64,000 bases of DNA, from the NCBI RefSeq assembly GCF_001682385.1, contig NZ_CP016210.1, forward strand, positions 3,844,001 through 3,908,000, written 5' to 3'. This DNA is from Azoarcus olearius. Its GTDB lineage: Bacteria > Pseudomonadota > Gammaproteobacteria > Burkholderiales > Rhodocyclaceae. Positions 38,908-48,090 of this stretch are shown in pieces (position 1 is the first letter of the stretch; every line of letters begins with the position of its first letter). Under the pieces are notes generated by a model. It saw nothing but the letters and a program-made list of their open reading frames with translations. It did not search any database and was not told the DNA's origin. The position numbers and the translations under genes are program-made.

Positions 38908-40359
38908 TCAGCTCGCCTCACCCCCCTTGGTCACCGCGAAGCGCGCCAGCGTGCGCTCGCGGGCCAGGGCGTGGTCGACAACCGGCGCCGGATAATCGCG
39001 CCCGATCTGTACGCCAGCGCGGGACTGGGTGGCGGCATCCATCTGCCACGGGGCGTGGATGTGGCGGTCGGGCACCCGCGCCAGTTCCGGCACGTAGCGG
39101 CGGATGAAGCGCCCCTCCGGATCGAACTTCTGCGACTGCGTCACCGGATTGAAGATGCGGAAATAGGGCTGGGCATCGCAGCCGGTGGACGCGGCCCACT
39201 GCCAGCCTCCGTTGTTGGCTGCAAGGTCGTAGTCGTTGAGATGGGCGGCGAAATGCCGCTCGCCCAACCGCCAGTCCACACCCAGATCCTTGGTCAGGAA
39301 GGACGCGACGATCATGCGCAGGCGGTTGTGCATGTAGCCGCTGCGCAGCAGCTGGCGCATGCCGGCATCGACGATCGGGTAGCCGGTGCGGCCCTCGCGC
39401 CAGGCATCGAACAGCGCCGGCGCATCATCCCAGCGTACGCGGTCAAACTCCGGCCTGAAGGTCTGATCGACGACCCGCGGGTGGTGCCACAGGATCATCT
39501 GATAGAAGTCGCGCCAGATCAGCTCCGACAGCCAGGTCTGCGCACCGGCACCGCCCTGGTGGACCGCGTAGGCCGCCAGTTCACGCACCGGGATCGTGCC
39601 GAAGCGCAGGTGCGTCGACAGGTAGGACACGCCTTTCACCGCCGGGAAGTCGCGCGCGATGCGGTAGTCTTCGAGGCGGCCGCAGAAATCCCCGAACAGC
39701 GCGCGCGCACCGCTTGCCCCGGTGGGCAGCGCCAGCCCGCGAAGATCCGTGGGTTCGAAGCCGATCCTGCCCAGCGCCGGCACCCCCTCCCCTGCGGGCT
39801 TCGGCGCCAGCCGGCGCGCACGGGGCGCAATCGGATAGGCCTGCAGGTAGAACGGATCGAGCTTGCGCAGCCAGGCGTTCTTGTACGGCGTGAACACGCT
39901 GAAGGGCTGGCCCGCTTGGGTCAGCACCTCGTCGCGGTCGAAGATGACCTGGTCCTTGAAGTCCCGCAGCGTGCGGCCGTGTTCGGCCAGGCGCTCCGCC
40001 ACGGCGCGGTCGCGGGCGATGGCGGCCGGCTCGTAATCACGGTTCACGTATACGGCATCCACGCCGAGCGCCTGCGCGAGCGCCGGGATCGCCTCCTGCG
40101 CGCGGCCGTGGCGCACGATCAGCCCGCTACCACTGCCGCCGGCTTCGCGCGACAGGGCCTCGAGCGCGCGGTCAAGCTCGACCACCGCGGCGTGAATGAA
40201 CTCGACCCGCCGGTCGGCCCGCGTCGGCAGCGCATCGAGAATGTCCGTGTCGAACACGAACGCGCAATAGACGCGCTCATGTTCGCGCAGGGCGTGATAC
40301 AGCGCGGCGTGGTCGACGCAGCGGAGGTCGCGGCGAAACCAGACAAGGGCAACGGTCAT
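38908..40359 (-). CDS. phrB: Deoxyribodipyrimidine photolyase (class I CPD)
   Basis: A 483-residue light-driven DNA repair enzyme. The N-terminal antenna domain (VALVWFRRDLRCVDHAALYH) and the C-terminal FAD domain are complete: GYPIVDAGMRQLLRSGYMHN, the DNA-binding NDYDLAANNGGWQWAASTGC and FRIFNPVTQSQKFDPEG. The Asn in NNGGWQW is the residue that separates photolyases from cryptochromes and supports true repair activity. ATG 40359 is chosen; longer frames only add a low-complexity lead. It is a single gene between chpA and yqgE, convergent with one and divergent from the other. Confidence 0.95.
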   Translation of the reverse strand: MTVALVWFRRDLRCVDHAALYHALREHERVYCAFVFDTDILDALPTRADRRVEFIHAAVVELDRALEALSREAGGSGSGLIVRHGRAQEAIPALAQALGVDAVYVNRDYEPAAIARDRAVAERLAEHGRTLRDFKDQVIFDRDEVLTQAGQPFSVFTPYKNAWLRKLDPFYLQAYPIAPRARRLAPKPAGEGVPALGRIGFEPTDLRGLALPTGASGARALFGDFCGRLEDYRIARDFPAVKGVSYLSTHLRFGTIPVRELAAYAVHQGGAGAQTWLSELIWRDFYQMILWHHPRVVDQTFRPEFDRVRWDDAPALFDAWREGRTGYPIVDAGMRQLLRSGYMHNRLRMIVASFLTKDLGVDWRLGERHFAAHLNDYDLAANNGGWQWAASTGCDAQPYFRIFNPVTQSQKFDPEGRFIRRYVPELARVPDRHIHAPWQMDAATQSRAGVQIGRDYPAPVVDHALARERTLARFAVTKGGEAS

Positions 40360-40495
40360 GAGGCACTGCGTGATCGGTAGGGACGGGAGCGGATTATCGC
40401 CCAGCGGCAGAACGCACGCCGCAGACACCGGCCGGAACGGCCGTGGCGGACAAAGCGGCCTCGCGGGGCGGCGCATCAGCGCGTAAAATGCAGCC

Positions 40496-41062
40496 ATGGA
40501 TACCGGATCGGCCAACCTCACGCATCACTTCCTGATCGCCATGCCGAACATGGCCGATCCCCATTTCGCGCGCACCCTGACCTACATCGCCGAACACAGC
40601 GATCAGGGCGCCCTCGGGCTGATCATCAACCGCCCGCTGGACATGACACTGGAAACCCTGTTCGAGCGCGTGGAACTGCCGCTGGAAGCCGACGGCTTTG
40701 CCGGCCAGCCGGTGTATTTCGGCGGGCCGGTCCAGACCGACCGCGGCTTCGTGCTGCACCGCCCGGCGGGCGACTGGCACTCCACGCTGCGGGTCAACGA
40801 CGACATCGCGCTTACCAGCAGCCGCGACATCCTGCAGTCCATCGGCAGCAGCGGCGAACCGCAGGAAGTGCTGATCAGCCTGGGCTACGCCGGGTGGACC
40901 GCAGGTCAGCTCGAGGACGAACTGGCGCAGAACGCCTGGCTCACCGTCCCCGCCGACCTCGGCATCATCTTCGACCTGCCGCCGGAGGAGCGCCTCGTCG
41001 CGGCCATGCAGAAACTCGGCGTCGACTTCGCCAAGCTCAGCGAGGTCGCCGGGCATGCCTGA
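40496..41062 (+). CDS. yqgE: YqgE/AlgH family protein (DUF179)
   Basis: A 188-residue conserved cytoplasmic protein of uncertain biochemical role. Family motifs are [39 protein letters not shown] and [16 protein letters not shown]. It starts the yqgE-ruvX-pyrR-pyrB-pyrC' series, overlapping ruvX by eight bases, a gene order widespread in beta- and gammaproteobacteria. AlgH was once tied to alginate control in Pseudomonas, but a direct function is not established. Confidence 0.93.
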   Translation: MDTGSANLTHHFLIAMPNMADPHFARTLTYIAEHSDQGALGLIINRPLDMTLETLFERVELPLEADGFAGQPVYFGGPVQTDRGFVLHRPAGDWHSTLRVNDDIALTSSRDILQSIGSSGEPQEVLISLGYAGWTAGQLEDELAQNAWLTVPADLGIIFDLPPEERLVAAMQKLGVDFAKLSEVAGHA

Positions 41063-41525
41063 AGCCGCGGCGGCTTCGGCCGCCGGACTGCCGGCGCGCG
41101 GCACCCTTCTCGCGTTCGACTTCGGTCTCGCCCGCATCGGCGTTGCGGTGGGCGAACTGGAAACACGTCACGCCAACCCGCTGCTTACGGTGCACGAAGA
41201 AGCCAACGCGGCGCGCTTCGCGGTCATCGCCCGCCTGCTGGACGAATGGAAGCCGGTTGCGCTGGTCGTCGGGCTGCCGGGCCATCTCGATGGCCGCGAA
41301 CACGAACTCGCGCCGCGCTGCCGCCGGTTCGCCAACCAGTTGCACGGCCGCTTCGGCATCCCGGTGCATCTGGTGGACGAAAGACTGAGTTCCGCGGCCG
41401 CGGAACGCCAGCTGCACGACGCGGGACTGAGCGGCTGGCAAGCGCGCAAGCCGGTACTCGACGCGGTGGCGGCGCAACTCATCCTGCAACACTTCCTGGA
41501 CCTTAACGCCCATGCACCTGCCTGA
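41055..41525 (+). CDS. ruvX: Holliday junction resolvase-like RuvX (YqgF), 16S rRNA processing
   Basis: A 156-residue RNase-H-fold nuclease required for 16S rRNA 5'-end maturation. Conserved acidic residues are in [17 protein letters not shown] (D near residue 20), the strand [17 protein letters not shown] and [14 protein letters not shown], and [12 protein letters not shown] near the end. It overlaps yqgE by eight bases and pyrR by fourteen bases, so the three are translated as one unit. Confidence 0.94.
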   Translation: MPEAAAASAAGLPARGTLLAFDFGLARIGVAVGELETRHANPLLTVHEEANAARFAVIARLLDEWKPVALVVGLPGHLDGREHELAPRCRRFANQLHGRFGIPVHLVDERLSSAAAERQLHDAGLSGWQARKPVLDAVAAQLILQHFLDLNAHAPA

Positions 41526-42012
41526 CGCCGAGGCGCTGGTACGGCAGCTCGCCGACCAGATCCGCCCGCAGCTCACTGCCGACACCGCGATGGTCGGCAT
41601 CCACACCGGCGGCCTGTGGCTGGCCGAGCGGCTGCACGCCGAACTCGGAATCAGTCAGCCGCTGGGCGCCATCGACGTGTCCTTCTACCGCGACGACTAC
41701 TCCGCGCGCGGCCTGCACCCGCAGCCGCAGCGCACCGAAATCGCGTTCTCGGTGGAAGGGCGGCCGGTGATCCTGGTGGACGACGTGCTCTACACCGGCC
41801 GCACCACGCGGGCCGCGCTCAACGAACTGTTCGACTTCGGGCGCCCGGCGCGCGTCGATCTCGCGGTGCTGGTCGACCGCGGCGGGCGCGAGCTGCCGGT
41901 CGCGGCGCGCTACTGCGCCCACACCCTGCCCGAAGCGCTGCCCGCCTCGCAGAACCTGCAACTCGAGCGCTCGCCCGAAGGCGCTCTCGACCTGAGGCTG
42001 ATCGATGCGTAA
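41512..42012 (+). CDS. pyrR: PyrR, pyrimidine operon regulator / uracil phosphoribosyltransferase family
   Basis: A 166-residue phosphoribosyltransferase-fold protein with the PRPP loop [20 protein letters not shown] (about residues 86-105) and the flexible-loop region [19 protein letters not shown]. In Gram-positives PyrR is an mRNA-binding attenuator of pyr operons. In betaproteobacteria it stands before pyrB, but RNA control there is not proven, and I saw no classic PyrR anti-antiterminator between it and pyrB, which overlap by eight bases. Confidence 0.93.
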   Translation: MHLPDAEALVRQLADQIRPQLTADTAMVGIHTGGLWLAERLHAELGISQPLGAIDVSFYRDDYSARGLHPQPQRTEIAFSVEGRPVILVDDVLYTGRTTRAALNELFDFGRPARVDLAVLVDRGGRELPVAARYCAHTLPEALPASQNLQLERSPEGALDLRLIDA

Positions 42013-42964
42013 TCCCCAGCTCAACGAACACGGCGAACTGCAACACCTGCTGACGCTGGACGGACTGCCGCGCCAGATCATTACCGCCATCCTCGACACC
42101 GCTGCGCCCTTCACCGAGGTCGCCGAGCGCGAGGTGAAGAAGCTGCCGCTGCTGCGCGGCAAGAGCGTGTTCAACCTGTTCTTCGAGAACTCCACGCGCA
42201 CCCGCACCACCTTCGAGATCGCGGCCAAGCGGCTTTCGGCCGACGTGGTGAACCTCAACATCGCCACCAGCTCGTCGAACAAGGGCGAAAGCCTGCTCGA
42301 CACGGTCGATAACCTGTCGGCGATGCAGGCCGACATGTTCGTGGTGCGCCACGCCGCCAGCGGCGCGCCTTTCCTGATCGCGCAGCACCTGCTCGCGACC
42401 GGGCGCGACCACATCCGCGTGGTCAATGCCGGCGACGGCCGCCATGCGCACCCCACGCAGGGCCTGCTGGACATGTACACCATCCGCCACTACAAGGGCG
42501 ACTTCACCAACCTGGTGGTGGCGATCGTCGGCGACGTGCTGCATTCCCGCGTCGCGCGCTCGCAGATCGCCGCGCTGACCACGCTGGGCGTGCCCGAAGT
42601 GCGTGTGATCGGCCCCAAGACCCTGCTCCCCACCGAGGTCGAGCGCATGGGCGTGCGCGTCTTCCACGACATGCGCGAGGGCCTGAAGGACGTTGACGTG
42701 GTGATGATGCTGCGGCTGCAGAACGAACGCATGAACGGCGCGCTGCTGCCCACGCCGCAGGAGTACTACAAGATCTGGGGCCTCACCGCCGAAAAGCTCG
42801 CGCTCGCCAAACCCGACGCCATTGTCATGCACCCGGGGCCGATGAACCGCGGTGTGGAGATCGACTCCGCGGTGGCCGACGGCACGCAGGCAGTGATCCT
42901 GCCGCAGGTCACCTTCGGCATCGCCGTCCGCATGGCGGTGATGAGCATGCTCGGCAGCCACTGA
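42005..42964 (+). CDS. pyrB: Aspartate carbamoyltransferase catalytic chain
   Basis: PyrB condenses carbamoyl phosphate with aspartate in the second step of pyrimidine synthesis. The 319-residue protein has the carbamoyl-phosphate site [17 protein letters not shown], the loop [18 protein letters not shown] with the conserved Lys, [12 protein letters not shown], and the aspartate-binding region [10 protein letters not shown] with [11 protein letters not shown]. No pyrI regulatory gene is present. The next gene is a dihydroorotase-like pseudo-enzyme, the organisation known for the Pseudomonas-type dodecameric ATCase in which PyrC' serves as structural partner. Confidence 0.97.
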   Translation: MRNPQLNEHGELQHLLTLDGLPRQIITAILDTAAPFTEVAEREVKKLPLLRGKSVFNLFFENSTRTRTTFEIAAKRLSADVVNLNIATSSSNKGESLLDTVDNLSAMQADMFVVRHAASGAPFLIAQHLLATGRDHIRVVNAGDGRHAHPTQGLLDMYTIRHYKGDFTNLVVAIVGDVLHSRVARSQIAALTTLGVPEVRVIGPKTLLPTEVERMGVRVFHDMREGLKDVDVVMMLRLQNERMNGALLPTPQEYYKIWGLTAEKLALAKPDAIVMHPGPMNRGVEIDSAVADGTQAVILPQVTFGIAVRMAVMSMLGSH

Positions 42965-43034
42965 TCGCGCCTCGCGGGCACAGGCCGGCCGTCTGCGCAG
43001 GGCGGCGGGCACGCGCACTCACAAGGAATCACGG

Positions 43035-44318
43035 ATGAAGATTCAGATCACCAACGGCCGGCTGATCGACCCGGCCAACAACATCGACGCGCAGCAGGAC
43101 GTGTACATCGTCGGCGGGCGCGTGGCCGGCCTCGGCCGTGCTCCCGAGGGCTTCCAGGCCGACCGCGTCATCGACGCCAGCGGCCTGGTGGTTGCCCCCG
43201 GCCTGATCGACCTCGCCGCGCGCCTGCGCGAGCCGGGCTTCGAATACCGCGCCACGCTGGAATCCGAGATGGACGCGGCGATGGCGGGCGGCGTCACCAG
43301 CCTCGCCATTCCGCCCGACACCGACCCCGCGCTGGACGAGCCCGGCCTGGTCGAAATGCTGTGCTACCGCGCCAAGAAACTGAACCGCGCCCACGTGTAC
43401 CCGGTCGGCGCGCTCACCATCGGGCTGAAGGGCGAACGCCTGTCGGAAATGGCGGAACTGGTCGAAGCCGGCTGCGTCGCCTTCAGCCAGGCCAACGTGC
43501 CCATCGTGGACAATGCGGTGCTGATGCGGGCGATGCAGTACGCCGCCACCTTCGGGTTTCGCGTCTGGCTGCAGCCGATCGCGCCCTTCCTCGCGCGTGG
43601 CGGCTACGCCCACGACGGCGAATTCGCCAGCCGCATCGGCCTGCCGGGCGTCCCGGTCGCCGCGGAGACGGTGGCGCTCTACACCTACCTGCAGCTGGCG
43701 GGCATGACGGGTGCGCGCCTGCACATCACCCGCCTATCGAGCGCGGCCGGCCTCGCGCTGATCGAACAGGCCCGCGCCGACGGCATGGACGTGACCTGCG
43801 ACGTGTCGATCAACCACCTGCATCTGTGCGACACCGACATCGGCTACTTCAACGCCAACTGTCATCTGGTCCCGCCGCTGCGCAGCCAGCGCGATCGCGA
43901 GGCGCTGTGCCGCGGCCTGGCGGACGGCCGCATCAACGCGCTGTGTTCGGACCACACGCCGGTGGACGACGACGGCAAGCTGACGCCGTTCAGCGAATCC
44001 GAGGCCGGCGCCACCGGGCTGGAACTGCTGCTGCCGCTGACGCTGAAATGGGCGCAGGAGGCGGGGGTGCCGCTGCCGCTGGCGCTGGGCCGCATCACGA
44101 CCGATGCGGCGCGCATCGTCGGCATCACCAAGGCCGGACATCTGGGCGTGGGCGCGCGCGCCGACATCTGCGTGTTCGATCCCGCCGCCTACGTGAAGAT
44201 CAGCCGCGAAGGCCTGCGCAGCCAGGGCAAGAACACGCCCTTCCTCGGGCTCGAACTCCCGGGGCAGGTGCGCTACACGCTGGTCGAAGGCCAGGTGATG
44301 TTCGCGCGCGCCGACTGA
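43035..44318 (+). CDS. pyrC': Dihydroorotase-like pseudo-enzyme PyrC' (PyrX)
   Basis: A 427-residue amidohydrolase-fold protein of the PyrC family. The zinc-binding HxH is lost: where active enzymes read GLIDLHVHLREPG, this one has GLIDLAARLREPG (A61 and R63). The later His motif of the barrel (HVS-type) reads ITRLSSAAG. The late SDHTPVDDDG keeps its Asp-His. It is therefore almost certainly not a working dihydroorotase but the inactive partner that stabilises PyrB, as with pyrC' of Pseudomonas. A separate active pyrC should exist elsewhere in the genome. AAGGAATCACGG before ATG 43035 is the ribosome-binding site, 70 bases after pyrB. Confidence 0.92.
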   Translation: MKIQITNGRLIDPANNIDAQQDVYIVGGRVAGLGRAPEGFQADRVIDASGLVVAPGLIDLAARLREPGFEYRATLESEMDAAMAGGVTSLAIPPDTDPALDEPGLVEMLCYRAKKLNRAHVYPVGALTIGLKGERLSEMAELVEAGCVAFSQANVPIVDNAVLMRAMQYAATFGFRVWLQPIAPFLARGGYAHDGEFASRIGLPGVPVAAETVALYTYLQLAGMTGARLHITRLSSAAGLALIEQARADGMDVTCDVSINHLHLCDTDIGYFNANCHLVPPLRSQRDREALCRGLADGRINALCSDHTPVDDDGKLTPFSESEAGATGLELLLPLTLKWAQEAGVPLPLALGRITTDAARIVGITKAGHLGVGARADICVFDPAAYVKISREGLRSQGKNTPFLGLELPGQVRYTLVEGQVMFARAD

Positions 44319-44324
44319 GCCGCC

Positions 44325-44621
44325 TCAGCCCAGCGCACGCAGACGCCCGGCCAGTCCGGGCGTTTTCGTTTCCACCCTGACCCGCTTCGCGCGCGAGGTC
44401 TCGCCACTGACGAGGGTCACCGCCGATTTCGGCACCTCGCAGAAGTCGGCGAGAAAGGCGCACAGCGCCGCATTGGCCTTGCCATCGACCGGCGGCGCGG
44501 CGAGGCGGATCTTCATCGCCTCACCATGCAGTCCGGCGAAGCCCGTCTGGCGCGCGCCGGGCTGGATGTGCAGCGTCAGCGTGAGGCTGCCATCGGCCGC
44601 TTCGCGCACCCAGTCCGCCAC
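44325..44621 (-). CDS. yggU: DUF167 (YggU) family protein
   Basis: A 98-residue conserved small protein of unknown function. Family features are LTLHIQPGARQTGFAGLHG, IRLAAPPVDGKANAALCAFL and the Lys/Arg-rich strand VTLVSGETSRAKRVRVE. It is the last gene of the yggS-proC-yggT-yggU run, four bases after yggT, and converges on pyrC' with six bases between stops. Confidence 0.92.
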   Translation of the reverse strand: MADWVREAADGSLTLTLHIQPGARQTGFAGLHGEAMKIRLAAPPVDGKANAALCAFLADFCEVPKSAVTLVSGETSRAKRVRVETKTPGLAGRLRALG

Positions 44622-44625
44622 CGCT

Positions 44626-45207
44626 TCAGCCGCCGAACAACAGGGGCATGAAGCCGCCGCGCAGGCCGGCCAGCACCATCAGCACGATCTGCAGCACCAG
44701 CAACAGCACCAGCGGCGACAGATCGACGTTGGCGATCGCCGGAACGACGCGGCGGAACGGACGCAGGAACGGCGCCGCCAGCGCGTTGAACACCGGCGCA
44801 GCGGGCGAATGCGGCGCCACCCAGGACATCACGGCGGACACCAGCACCACCGCAAAGATCAGGTAGGTGATCATGCGCAGCAGCTCGACCAGCCCCAGGC
44901 CCCACAAGCCGAGCAGCACGGCGCCGGGGTTGGCACCGAAGGGCACGTCGCGGATCGTCAGTTCGATGAACACGAACAGCGTCTGCAGCGCCCACGCCGG
45001 CAGCAGGCTGGCCATGTCGAGACCGAACAGCCCCGGGACGAAGCGCCGCAGCGGGCGCACGATCCAGTCGGTGGTGCGGACGACGAACTGCCCGATCTGG
45101 TTGCGGAACGACACCCGCTGCCACTGCATGAAGAAGCGCGCGAGCAGCATCAGCGTGAGAAAGCCGACAGCGGTGTCGAGGATCAGCAGGAAGATGTTGG
45201 TCAGCAT
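44626..45207 (-). CDS. yggT: YggT family integral membrane protein
   Basis: A 193-residue protein with two YggT repeats, each with a membrane pair and a central loop. The first contains LARFFMQWQRVSFRNQIGQF with TTDWIVRPLRRFVPG; the second contains SWVAPHSPAAPVF with APFLRPFRRVVPAIANVD. YggT proteins are linked to osmotic or ion-balance stress in E. coli and, in relatives, to cell division or photosystem organisation; the exact role is unknown. It lies 18 bases after proC. Confidence 0.93.
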   Translation of the reverse strand: MLTNIFLLILDTAVGFLTLMLLARFFMQWQRVSFRNQIGQFVVRTTDWIVRPLRRFVPGLFGLDMASLLPAWALQTLFVFIELTIRDVPFGANPGAVLLGLWGLGLVELLRMITYLIFAVVLVSAVMSWVAPHSPAAPVFNALAAPFLRPFRRVVPAIANVDLSPLVLLLVLQIVLMVLAGLRGGFMPLLFGG

Positions 45208-45225
45208 CGGTTCGGTCCCGGCGGC

Positions 45226-46050
45226 TCAATCCCGGCCCAACTCGTCGCCCAGTTCGCGTCCGCGCGCAGCGGCGGCAGCCACCGCAACACCCAGCGCGTC
45301 ATGCCAGCCAGCGGTCGCAAGACTGGCAAGCGCGGCGGCGGTGGTACCGCCTTTGGATGTCACGCGCTCGCGCAGCACCGCCGGCGCCTCGTCCGAACCG
45401 GCCGCGAGGCGCGCGGCGCCCAGGGTCGTGTCGAGCGCGAGCTTGCGCGCAATCGCCTCGTCGAAGCCGAGCGCACGCCCGGCCGCCTCCAGCGCCTCGA
45501 TGAAATGGAAGACGTAGGCCGGACCGCTGCCGGAAACCGCGGTAACCGCGTCGATCTGTGCTTCGTCCTGCACCCATACGGTGCTGCCGACCGCGGCGAG
45601 CACCCGTTCGGCCGCCTCGCGTCCCGCCGCATCCACCGCCGTACCCGCGTACAGACCGGTGACGCCAGCGCCGATCAGCGCCGGGGTGTTGGGCATGCAG
45701 CGCACGATCCGCGCATAGGGCTTGCCCGCCTCACCAAGCCAGCGCCCGAGGTCGGCAACGCGCAGACCGGCAGCGATACTGACCACCAGTTGTGCGGACA
45801 GGCGCCCCGCGATCGGTGCCAGCGCCGCCTTCATCTGCTGCGGCTTCACCGCCAGCACCAGCACGTCGCATGCGAGCGCGGCGTCGTCCGCCGCATCTGC
45901 GGTGCGAACGCCGAAACGTGCGGCGAGGCGCTCGCGGGTTGCGCCATCGAGGTCGATCGCGCACAGATCTGCGGCCGCAAAGCCGCGTTCCACCAGACCA
46001 CCGATCAGGGCTGCAGCCATGTTGCCGCCGCCGAGGAAGGTAATTTTCAT
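45226..46050 (-). CDS. proC: Pyrroline-5-carboxylate reductase
   Basis: ProC catalyses the last step of proline synthesis with NAD(P)H. The 274-residue protein starts MKITFLGGGNMAAALIGGLV, the Rossmann dinucleotide loop. It also has LAVKPQQMKAAL, VRCMPNTPALIGAGVTGLYA and the active-site/signature DAVTAVSGSGPAYVFHFIEA and TSKGGTTAAALASL near the end. The order yggS-proC-yggT-yggU is very widely conserved. Confidence 0.96.
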   Translation of the reverse strand: MKITFLGGGNMAAALIGGLVERGFAAADLCAIDLDGATRERLAARFGVRTADAADDAALACDVLVLAVKPQQMKAALAPIAGRLSAQLVVSIAAGLRVADLGRWLGEAGKPYARIVRCMPNTPALIGAGVTGLYAGTAVDAAGREAAERVLAAVGSTVWVQDEAQIDAVTAVSGSGPAYVFHFIEALEAAGRALGFDEAIARKLALDTTLGAARLAAGSDEAPAVLRERVTSKGGTTAAALASLATAGWHDALGVAVAAAAARGRELGDELGRD

Positions 46051-46123
46051 GTCGGTTCCACCGCCAGATGAGATGAACTGATTATTGACAGGACGCGCGC
46101 CGGGCCACGCCGGACCGCCGGAC

Positions 46124-46837
46124 TCAACCGCCCGCCACGGCTGCCGACTCGGACCGCGGGCGCGCGCCGAAGATCGCGGTGCCGACGCGCACGAGCGTAG
46201 CCCCTTCCGCCACCGCGGCTTCCAGATCGTGCGACATGCCCATCGAAAGGGTGTCGAGCACGATGCCCTCGGCGGCCAAGGTGTCGCGCAGGCCGCGCAG
46301 CGTGGCGAAACGGCGCCGTTGAAGGGTGACGTCGTCGGTCGGTTCGGGAATGCACATCAGGCCGCGCAGCGCCAGGCGCGGCAGTGCCGCCACCGCGCGC
46401 GCCAGGGGCAGCACCTCGTCGGGCGCGACTCCGCTCTTGCTGTCCTCGCCGCTGACATTGACCTGAAGGCAGACATTGAGTGGCGGCAGATGGACGTCGC
46501 GCTGGGCGGAAAGGCGTTCGGCCAGCTTGGGCCGGTCGATGCTGTGCACCCACGCGAAGTGCTGCGCGACGGCGCGGGTCTTGTTGCTTTGCAGGGGGCC
46601 GATGAAGTGCCACTCCAGCGCCGGGTCGTCCACTTCGGCCAGCTTGGCAAGCGCCTCCTGCACGTAGTTTTCGCCAAAGGCGCGCTGTCCGGCGGCGGCG
46701 GCTTCGCGCACCGATTGCGCGGGCCAGGTCTTGCTCACCGCCAGCAGACGCACCGCTGCGGGGTCGCGTCCGGCAGCGCGCGCTGCGTCACGGATGCGCT
46801 CGCTCACGGCTTGCAAGTTGGCGGAGATTGATGTCAT
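46124..46837 (-). CDS. yggS: PLP homeostasis protein YggS (PLPBP)
   Basis: A 237-residue PLP-binding alanine-racemase-fold protein that buffers free pyridoxal phosphate. Lys36 in RLLAVSKTWPA is the PLP lysine. FGENYVQEALAKL, EWHFIGPLQSNKTRAVAQ, VCLQVNVSGEDSKSGVA, LRGLMCIPEP and LSMGMSHDLEAAVAEGATLV are all family motifs. It is the first gene of its operon and is divergent from pilT, with 126 bases between. Confidence 0.95.
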   Translation of the reverse strand: MTSISANLQAVSERIRDAARAAGRDPAAVRLLAVSKTWPAQSVREAAAAGQRAFGENYVQEALAKLAEVDDPALEWHFIGPLQSNKTRAVAQHFAWVHSIDRPKLAERLSAQRDVHLPPLNVCLQVNVSGEDSKSGVAPDEVLPLARAVAALPRLALRGLMCIPEPTDDVTLQRRRFATLRGLRDTLAAEGIVLDTLSMGMSHDLEAAVAEGATLVRVGTAIFGARPRSESAAVAGG

Positions 46838-46963
46838 ATTGCCGGAGCCTCAGTCCCTTGGAGCATTGCGCCGAAAGTATAGCACCGGCCCCCTGCACGC
46901 CCGCCCCGGCGCGCCCTGCTCCCACCGCCTCAGCCCTCCCCGCTGCCTTCACGATCGAACTCC

Positions 46964-48004
46964 ATGGACATCACCGAACTGCTCGCCTTCGCGGTCAAGA
47001 ACAAGGCTTCCGACCTGCATCTCTCCGCCGGGCTGCCGCCCATGATCCGGGTGCACGGCGACGTGCGCCGCATCAATCTGCCGCCCATGGAGCACAAGGA
47101 CGTGCACGCCATGGTGTACGACATCATGAACGACGGCCAGCGCAAGCAGTTCGAGGAAAGCTGGGAGTGCGACTTCTCGTTCGCGGTGCCCAATCTGGCC
47201 CGCTTCCGGGTCAACGCGTTCAACCAGAACCGTGGCGCCGGCGCCGTGTTCCGGACCATTCCGTCCAAGGTGCTGACGCTCGAAGAACTGAACTGCCCGA
47301 AGATCTTCAAGGACATCGCGAACCAGCCGCGCGGCATCGTGCTGGTCACCGGGCCGACGGGCTCGGGCAAATCAACCACGCTCGCGGCGATGGTGGACTA
47401 CATCAACGAGAACGAATACGGCCACATCCTCACGGTCGAGGACCCGATCGAATTCGTCCATGAATCCAAGCGCTGCCTGATCAACCAGCGCGAGGTGCAC
47501 CGCGACACCCAGTCGTTCAACAACGCGCTGCGCGCTTCCCTGCGCGAAGATCCGGACGTGATCCTGGTTGGCGAAATGCGCGACCTCGAAACCATCCGTC
47601 TCGCGCTCACCGCGGCCGAAACCGGCCACCTGGTGTTCGGCACCCTGCACACCTCGTCGGCCGCCAAGACCATCGACCGTATCGTCGACGTGTTCCCGGC
47701 CGCGGAAAAGGACATGGTGCGCTCGATGCTTTCCGAGTCGCTGCGCGCTGTCATCTCGCAGACCCTGCTGAAGACCAAGGACGGCAGCGGTCGCGTGGCC
47801 GCCCACGAGATCATGATCGGCTCGCCCGCCATCCGTAACCTGATCCGCGAGAACAAGATCGCGCAGATGTACTCGGCGATCCAGACCGGCCAGAATCTGG
47901 GCATGCAGACGCTGGACCAGTGCCTCGCCGACCTCGTCCGCCGCAACGTCGTCTCCGCGGCAGAAGCGCGCGTGCGTGCGCAGAACAAGGACAACTTCGC
48001 CTGA
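46964..48004 (+). CDS. pilT: Type IV pilus retraction ATPase PilT
   Basis: The 346-residue hexameric ATPase pulls pilins back into the inner membrane and drives twitching. It has an N-terminal PAS-like domain (MDITELLAFAVKNKASDLHL), Walker A GPTGSGKSTT (about 130-139), the Asp box ILTVEDPIEFVH, Walker B DPDVILVGEMRDLETIRLAL and the His box ETGHLVFGTLHTSSAAKTID. The retraction motif AIRNLIREN is at about 285. It precedes pilU and is divergent from yggS. The Pil-Chp control genes in the same window (29-39 kb) act on this motor. Confidence 0.97.
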   Translation: MDITELLAFAVKNKASDLHLSAGLPPMIRVHGDVRRINLPPMEHKDVHAMVYDIMNDGQRKQFEESWECDFSFAVPNLARFRVNAFNQNRGAGAVFRTIPSKVLTLEELNCPKIFKDIANQPRGIVLVTGPTGSGKSTTLAAMVDYINENEYGHILTVEDPIEFVHESKRCLINQREVHRDTQSFNNALRASLREDPDVILVGEMRDLETIRLALTAAETGHLVFGTLHTSSAAKTIDRIVDVFPAAEKDMVRSMLSESLRAVISQTLLKTKDGSGRVAAHEIMIGSPAIRNLIRENKIAQMYSAIQTGQNLGMQTLDQCLADLVRRNVVSAAEARVRAQNKDNFA

Positions 48005-48090
48005 GCGCGGTCCGGCATCTGCCGCCCGACCCGCACCCCTAAAGATCAACCGCCCGCCGCAAGGCAGCCCGCCCCCGCCAGGAGTCCGCC

